Assembly (NCBI GenBank): GCA_964598485.1
Contig: CAZRCD010000005.1
Span: forward strand, 1-64,000
Length of the DNA stretch: 64,000 nucleotides
DNA from: SOJA01 sp964598485
GTDB taxonomy: Archaea; Thermoproteota; Bathyarchaeia; Bathyarchaeales; Bathycorpusculaceae
Reading direction: 5' to 3'
The notes below the pieces were generated by a model. It did no database searches and was not told the origin of the DNA. It was given only the letters and a program-made list of their open reading frames with translations. Below, piece by piece: positions 59,969-64,000 of this stretch; within the stretch, counting starts at the first letter, position 1, and each line of letters begins with the position of its first letter. The translations under genes were made by a program, and so were the position numbers.

Positions 59969-60625
59969 CTATTTTTTGAATAGGATTCTGAGGTCTAAAC
60001 CGAAATAAGGTATCTTTAATGATTTGAAAAATAATAGTTTATCTGCAACTCTTAAACTTGCGTCAAGAAACGGTTCAACCTTGAGGAAACTATAGTTTAA
60101 GTTTCGGCTTATAGATTTTTCCCATTCCTTCTGAGTTTTAACGTTGATATGTGTTTCATCAAGATCTCTTATAACTTTCTTGATGGGGGTTTCCACGATT
60201 CTATTGGGTGTTGTGCAAATCATTGTGTCTTTGCATGAGACAAACATGTTCTTCAGGGCTTGTAAAGGATTCGCAAGATGCTCTATAACTCCAAAGCATG
60301 TTAACAAATCAAAAACGTTCTGCTTAAAAGGAAAACCTTTTTGCACATCGCAGACAATAAAATCTGCTGAATGAAGTTTCTTTGCTTTTTCTACACTGTA
60401 TTTTGATACGTCAACGCCGCAAGCATCATAACCGAATGATTCTAAAACATCAATACCATATCCATAAGCACAACCTACATCCAGCGCAGTTTTCCCTTGG
60501 CCGTCTAGAAGATTGGAGTTAGAAACTTTTGATCCCCATTTAAGAACTTCTGAGATATGCCTCTTTATCAGGCGTTCTCTCTGTGAATATATGCGATTTC
60601 TAAAGTATTCCTCATCGAAACACAA
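59969..60625 (-). CDS. SAM-dependent methyltransferase
   Basis: A 218-residue class-I methyltransferase: KTALDVGCAYGYGIDVLESF, CGVDVSKYSVEKAKKLHSAD, FPFKQNVFDLLTCFGVIEHL and NPLQALKNMFVSCKDTMICT, followed by TPNRIVETPIKKVIRDLDET and HINVKTQKEWEKSI, typical of glycan-linked methyltransferases. First gene of the minus-strand cluster, 15 bases before the next. Confidence 0.87.
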   Translation of the reverse strand: MCFDEEYFRNRIYSQRERLIKRHISEVLKWGSKVSNSNLLDGQGKTALDVGCAYGYGIDVLESFGYDACGVDVSKYSVEKAKKLHSADFIVCDVQKGFPFKQNVFDLLTCFGVIEHLANPLQALKNMFVSCKDTMICTTPNRIVETPIKKVIRDLDETHINVKTQKEWEKSISRNLNYSFLKVEPFLDASLRVADKLLFFKSLKIPYFGLDLRILFKK

Positions 60626-60796
60626 CGGTTGCCGCCTTCTACTTGGCTACTTTAAACCTTATTTTCTGTATAGCACTTCTAATCTTATGTAAGTAATAAA
60701 CAATATTAAATATGGGTGTGCACTTTGCATTATGGGCCTTAGAAAAAGTATAATACGTTATGATGTTATCTAGCTGATGTTTTGGTGTGGCGCTCC

Positions 60797-61834
60797 ATGA
60801 TTCTGAAGAGAAAAAGCCTGTTCACGAGAACCATTCCCTTTGTACTTCTTGGATTGTTGGCTTTCGTGTTGTATCTGGTGTTTTTCGTCAACATCGGTGA
60901 AATGATGTTCATAATAGGGCGCGCAAACTTTCCCATATACTTGCTTGCAGTAGTCTCAACTGTTGTCGAAATGGTCTTCTTCGCGTTGGCATGGCACTAT
61001 TTCTTGAAACCTCTCTCAGCCAAAGTTCCTGTCAAGAAAGCTTTCATATATTCTTGGGCGAGCATCTTCGTAGATTTGCTTGTGCCTGCAGAATCTGTGA
61101 CCGGGGAAATATCAAGGATTTATTTTATCGCACATGATGGTGTGGATACAGGAAAGGCTGTGGCGTCCATCGTCACTCAGAGAGTTTTAGGTATGCTTAT
61201 TATTATAAGCTCTTTAGTGGTTGGCGCGTTGCAAACGTTATTGTTGAAAATTTCTTTCCCAAGTCTGGTGCAAAGTCTGATGTTTTTTGTAGTGGCTGCA
61301 AATGCTGTTTTTCTTTTTCTTATTCTTCTCCTATGCTTCAAGCAGAGTTGGACGTATAAGCTGATTGAGAAGCTAATTGCTTTCGCGGAGCGAATAGGTC
61401 ATGGACGATGGAACATTGAGGAGTGGAGAGACAAAGCAAGAAAAGCCATAAGTGCATTTCATGACTCGCTCAAAGCTTTCGCTTCAGATCCTAAGAAGCT
61501 TATTCTGCCTGTAGCGTTCTCTATTTTTTCGTGGTTTTTTAGCATTCTTGTCTATTACTTAGTTTTTGCAGCCATAGGCTACACTATAGACTGGTACATA
61601 CTCATTATTGTTTACTCTCTTGTTATAGCGTTAAAGTCTATTCCTGTTGGAGTACCCGCAGAAATGGGTGTGACTGAAATTGCCATGACAACCCTTTTCA
61701 CGGCCTTCAGCGTGCCGCCACACATCAGTGCTGCAGCGACCGTTTTGATAAGAATTGTAACGGTCTGGTTTAGACTCGTGATAGGCTTTGGCGCCATCCA
61801 ATGGGTTGGAGTCAAAACTCTTACGGAAAGTTAA
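60797..61834 (+). CDS. Flippase-like (LPG synthase TM region) membrane protein
   Basis: A protein of about 345 residues with eight or so transmembrane helices, of the UPF0104/lysylphosphatidylglycerol synthetase membrane-region family (flippase-like). Features include FVDLLVPAESVTGEISRIYF, ASIVTQRVLGMLIIISSLVV, then ALKSIPVGVPAEMGVTEIAM, the conserved loop. It may move a lipid or polyprenyl-linked sugar made by the adjacent transferases. ATG 60797 is used. Confidence 0.85.
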   Translation: MILKRKSLFTRTIPFVLLGLLAFVLYLVFFVNIGEMMFIIGRANFPIYLLAVVSTVVEMVFFALAWHYFLKPLSAKVPVKKAFIYSWASIFVDLLVPAESVTGEISRIYFIAHDGVDTGKAVASIVTQRVLGMLIIISSLVVGALQTLLLKISFPSLVQSLMFFVVAANAVFLFLILLLCFKQSWTYKLIEKLIAFAERIGHGRWNIEEWRDKARKAISAFHDSLKAFASDPKKLILPVAFSIFSWFFSILVYYLVFAAIGYTIDWYILIIVYSLVIALKSIPVGVPAEMGVTEIAMTTLFTAFSVPPHISAAATVLIRIVTVWFRLVIGFGAIQWVGVKTLTES

Positions 61835-62032
61835 AACCTTGTTGAGCAGAAGAAAGAAATGTGACATGAATACGCAGAATGTTTTCTTTTGCAGAGAAAT
61901 CAGTTTAGAGGGCAAATGCTTTGCCTTTCTGCTGAAGTTCTCAGCTTGCTTATGTTTCTTTATAGTTTATATAGTTTCTTTGATTCTATTAAATAACTAC
62001 GACATGTGAAAAGCGGTGCATGCTGATTGGTT

Positions 62033-63100
62033 ATGGATTTAGAGAAAGCTGTAAGTGTTGCAGTTCGTTCTCTGATACCTAATAGGCCTTACCATGTGCA
62101 GTGGTTTGTTACAAGAAAATGTAACTATCGTTGCAAAGGATGCGACGTTTGGCGGGAGCAGGATACTAAAGAATTATCAACAGAAGAGATAAAGAGAGGC
62201 TTAGATATTCTCCGAGAACTAGGCGTAATTGAAGTTGTCTTATCTGGAGGCAACCCTCTTCTAAGGGATGATATAGGTGAAATCATAGAGTATGCCTCAC
62301 GATTCTTTATAACAACAGTTTATGATAACGGTAGCATGGCTGTCAAAAAAATCGATGATTTACACGATGCAGATTTTGTTGCAATCTCCATTGACAGTTT
62401 GAACCCAGAGAAAAACGACTACGTAAAAGGTGTTAAAGGTGCATGGCACAATTCAATGAAAGCTATTGAGAAACTTCGTGAAGAAGGTATTTCTGTTAGC
62501 GTGTCGCCTACAATTTCACAATTTAACTTGCACGAAATTTTAGATTTCACTAATTACTTTATAAATAAAGGCATTCCAATCTGGTATTGCCTATATTCCT
62601 ATGACTTTTCAAATGATCATCTCCAGCTTTTTAAAATAGGCAAGAAAAACGATGAATTCACAATAGTTGACAAAGAAACAATGGTCAACCTTTGTAATTC
62701 TCTCATTGAAATGAAGAAGAAAAACAGTAAGATTCTCATGACAAAAAAGACATTAAACGCTGTCAAAAATCTTTATTTAACGGGCAAAAGAATATGGGAA
62801 TGTCGTGCGCTTCAAAACTTCTTTGTTATAGATCACCTCGGTAGAGTCGCCGGGTGCCACCTCCACAATCCATTAGCGTCAATCTTCGATTTGCCCACGG
62901 TCTGGAACAGCCCAAAGTTTAACGCTATGCGCAAAACCTATAGCAAATGCACTCAATGCACCTACATGTGTTACATTTTCTATTCCATTCATGGAACTGT
63001 CATCGGCAACTTCCAGATAGCACAAGAACAATGGAAAAACGCGAAATTATTTTTGAAGAAAAACAGTGTTACGCCTCTAAATTTGGCAAAACAGCAATGA
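62033..63100 (+). CDS. Radical SAM protein with SPASM-like C-terminus
   Basis: A 355-residue radical SAM enzyme: the 4Fe-4S motif TRKCNYRCKGCDVWREQD (CxxxCxxC), VVLSGGNPLLRDDIGEIIEY, and a C-terminal region with further cysteines (RIWECRALQNFFVIDHLGRV, AGCHLHNPLA, SKCTQCTYMCYIFYSIHG), resembling a SPASM/twitch site. It shares features with archaeal lipid and glycan radical SAM enzymes. Substrate unknown. It follows the flippase-like gene on the same strand. Confidence 0.88.
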   Translation: MDLEKAVSVAVRSLIPNRPYHVQWFVTRKCNYRCKGCDVWREQDTKELSTEEIKRGLDILRELGVIEVVLSGGNPLLRDDIGEIIEYASRFFITTVYDNGSMAVKKIDDLHDADFVAISIDSLNPEKNDYVKGVKGAWHNSMKAIEKLREEGISVSVSPTISQFNLHEILDFTNYFINKGIPIWYCLYSYDFSNDHLQLFKIGKKNDEFTIVDKETMVNLCNSLIEMKKKNSKILMTKKTLNAVKNLYLTGKRIWECRALQNFFVIDHLGRVAGCHLHNPLASIFDLPTVWNSPKFNAMRKTYSKCTQCTYMCYIFYSIHGTVIGNFQIAQEQWKNAKLFLKKNSVTPLNLAKQQ

Positions 63101-63323
63101 TACTCGCTATTTTTTGACGAAGTGCTTGATCTAACACGATCTTTTCATCTTCCATAATTGTTGGAAGCTGTGGTATGGCAATAATGTTATTCATTATTGT
63201 TCTTGGTCCAGCGTCCCTCGGTTTTTTCAGTTCGACAAAAGCAGGTAAAAGCATGATAAATATGAATGTGGAAACTCCTAAAATCAGCACGATAAAGGTC
63301 ATTGGATTCGGAGTTGGAAACAT
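63069..63323 (-). CDS. Small membrane-anchored protein
   Basis: An 84-residue protein with an N-terminal hydrophobic segment (FIVLILGVSTFIFIMLLPAF) and a short polar tail of unknown fold. Overlaps the 3' end of the radical SAM gene on the opposite strand by 32 bases. Possible small partner of the glycosyltransferase fragment upstream. Confidence 0.5.
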   Translation of the reverse strand: MFPTPNPMTFIVLILGVSTFIFIMLLPAFVELKKPRDAGPRTIMNNIIAIPQLPTIMEDEKIVLDQALRQKIASIIAVLPNLEA

Positions 63324-63347
63324 TCTTATCTTTTAGAAAACTTTGCT

Positions 63348-63788
63348 TTAGTTTATTATATAACTATTTCCATTTCCAGTGTGAACCGTTTTATCCCAGT
63401 GATTGCAGTTCTTTCCTAAGATTTTTGATATAAGCAAATCTGCAAGGGCCTTAGTGCATATGGGGACATTATATAAGAAAGTAAAGATCAACAATGGAAT
63501 CAGCCAGTATGCTCTGGTTCTACCATCTAGATATGCTCCTATTCCTACTTCGAAGAATGGCGCGAAATTTCCGACGAAACTGTAGAGAGAAATTGGTATC
63601 AGAGTCCAAAAAATGCTAAACCATTGTGGAGGATGAAAGAAGAAGAGCAGAACGCCCACAATCCATGAGAGCGGAACAAGGACCGGCATGAAATACACGT
63701 TTAACAAGAGCAAGCCATCGAGTTTCTCTCTAAGCCGTAGATTGCTGCTTTTCAAGACTTTCAGTGAATGTTTGAAGGCGCATTGCAT
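63348..63788 (-). pseudogene. C-terminal part of a membrane glycosyltransferase
   Basis: The frame from ATG 63788 gives 146 residues beginning MQCAFKHSLKVLKSSNLRLR, then LDGLLLLNVYFMPVLVPLSW and FHPPQWFSIFWTLIPISLYS. This is the membrane end of a BcsA-like GT2 (after the QxxRW motif, KGxMQC). No GT-A core lies upstream within the window, so the gene seems 5'-truncated. A separately expressed membrane piece is less likely. Confidence 0.55.
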
Positions 63789-64000
63789 ATGAACGTTAGC
63801 CCGTTGTGTTGACCCATCCGTATTTTGTGTACTTCCTGAGACTAGGCACTATAAGCTTGATGTTGTTTCATGTGTGGGTATACCCACGTGAAATGAACCC
63901 GCGGGTCAATATTATGCCAAAGTTCGCTACCGAAGTTTCCAATATTTACTTCTAGGAAGTGGGTTCAAATCCCACCCCTGCGTCCCTGCTCCTTGCACAA
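63789..64000 (+). other. Right edge with an isolated tRNA T-arm sequence
   Basis: No gene. At 63959-63975 GTGGG-TTCAAAT-CCCAC is a perfect tRNA T arm, followed by CCCTGCGTCCC like an acceptor 3' strand. No matching acceptor 5' strand, D arm or anticodon arm lies in the 80 bases before it. It is either the 3' end of a tRNA with an unusual intron, or a tRNA-derived attachment-site remnant. CATGTGTGGGTATACCCACG nearby (63870-63889) contains a GTGGGTATACCCAC palindrome. Confidence 0.4.

Overview
The window looks archaeal. It encodes release factor aRF1 with NIKS and GGQ motifs, archease and RtcB, an archaeal-type ATP-dependent DNA ligase, a family B DNA polymerase, tetrahydromethanopterin C1 enzymes, TATA-box promoters and GGTGAT-like ribosome binding sites. 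The moderate-to-low GC, the Ftr/MtdB pair and secreted proteins ending in a PEFPSFLILPLF-type tail suggest an uncultured TACK-group archaeon such as Candidatus Bathyarchaeia. That lineage is an inference, and no rRNA is present to test it.

Region 0-9 kb is a scarred metal and redox region. It has a hypC-like gene, an IscU-type scaffold, a feoA-feoB-dtxR iron operon, a NifX-like protein, DUF5320 and DUF134 proteins and glycine-rich zinc-ribbon proteins. A ZIP metal-transporter gene is broken in two, and the iron operon lies between its halves, flanked by a 48-bp exact direct repeat. Several other gene fragments lie nearby.

Region 9-36 kb is mostly housekeeping. It contains M20, M29 and M42 peptidases, an adenosine-specific kinase, an MFS transporter, a stand-alone LigD-type phosphoesterase, tRNA-Ala, a transglutaminase-like protein, aRF1, Ftr and MtdB, an ATP-grasp protein, an ECF-like membrane protein, a VIT-family protein, a CPBP protease, archease, a divergent RtcB-like protein, canonical RtcB, tRNA-Gly, HAD and HExxH proteins, and an exonuclease-less PolB. 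A 244-bp element with terminal inverted repeats lies at 16.5 kb.

Region 37-49.8 kb is an accessory island ending at the 3' end of a tRNA-Cys gene. It carries two secreted proteins (rhodanese plus NosD-type beta helix; caspase-like protease), many small two-helix membrane proteins, two HEPN-like proteins, a predicted nuclease with a frameshift, a helix-hairpin-helix-like protein, and three families of dispersed repeats in the spacers, mostly around minus-strand genes.

Region 50-64 kb has DNA ligase, a TPR-like protein, a GNAT acetyltransferase, a threonine synthase fused to a winged helix, an ECF-type membrane protein, an AIR-synthase-like protein, and a surface-glycan or lipid cluster of alternating family-2 glycosyltransferases and methyltransferases followed by a flippase-like protein, a radical SAM enzyme and a truncated glycosyltransferase. 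All functions are read from sequence motifs alone; no database search was possible.
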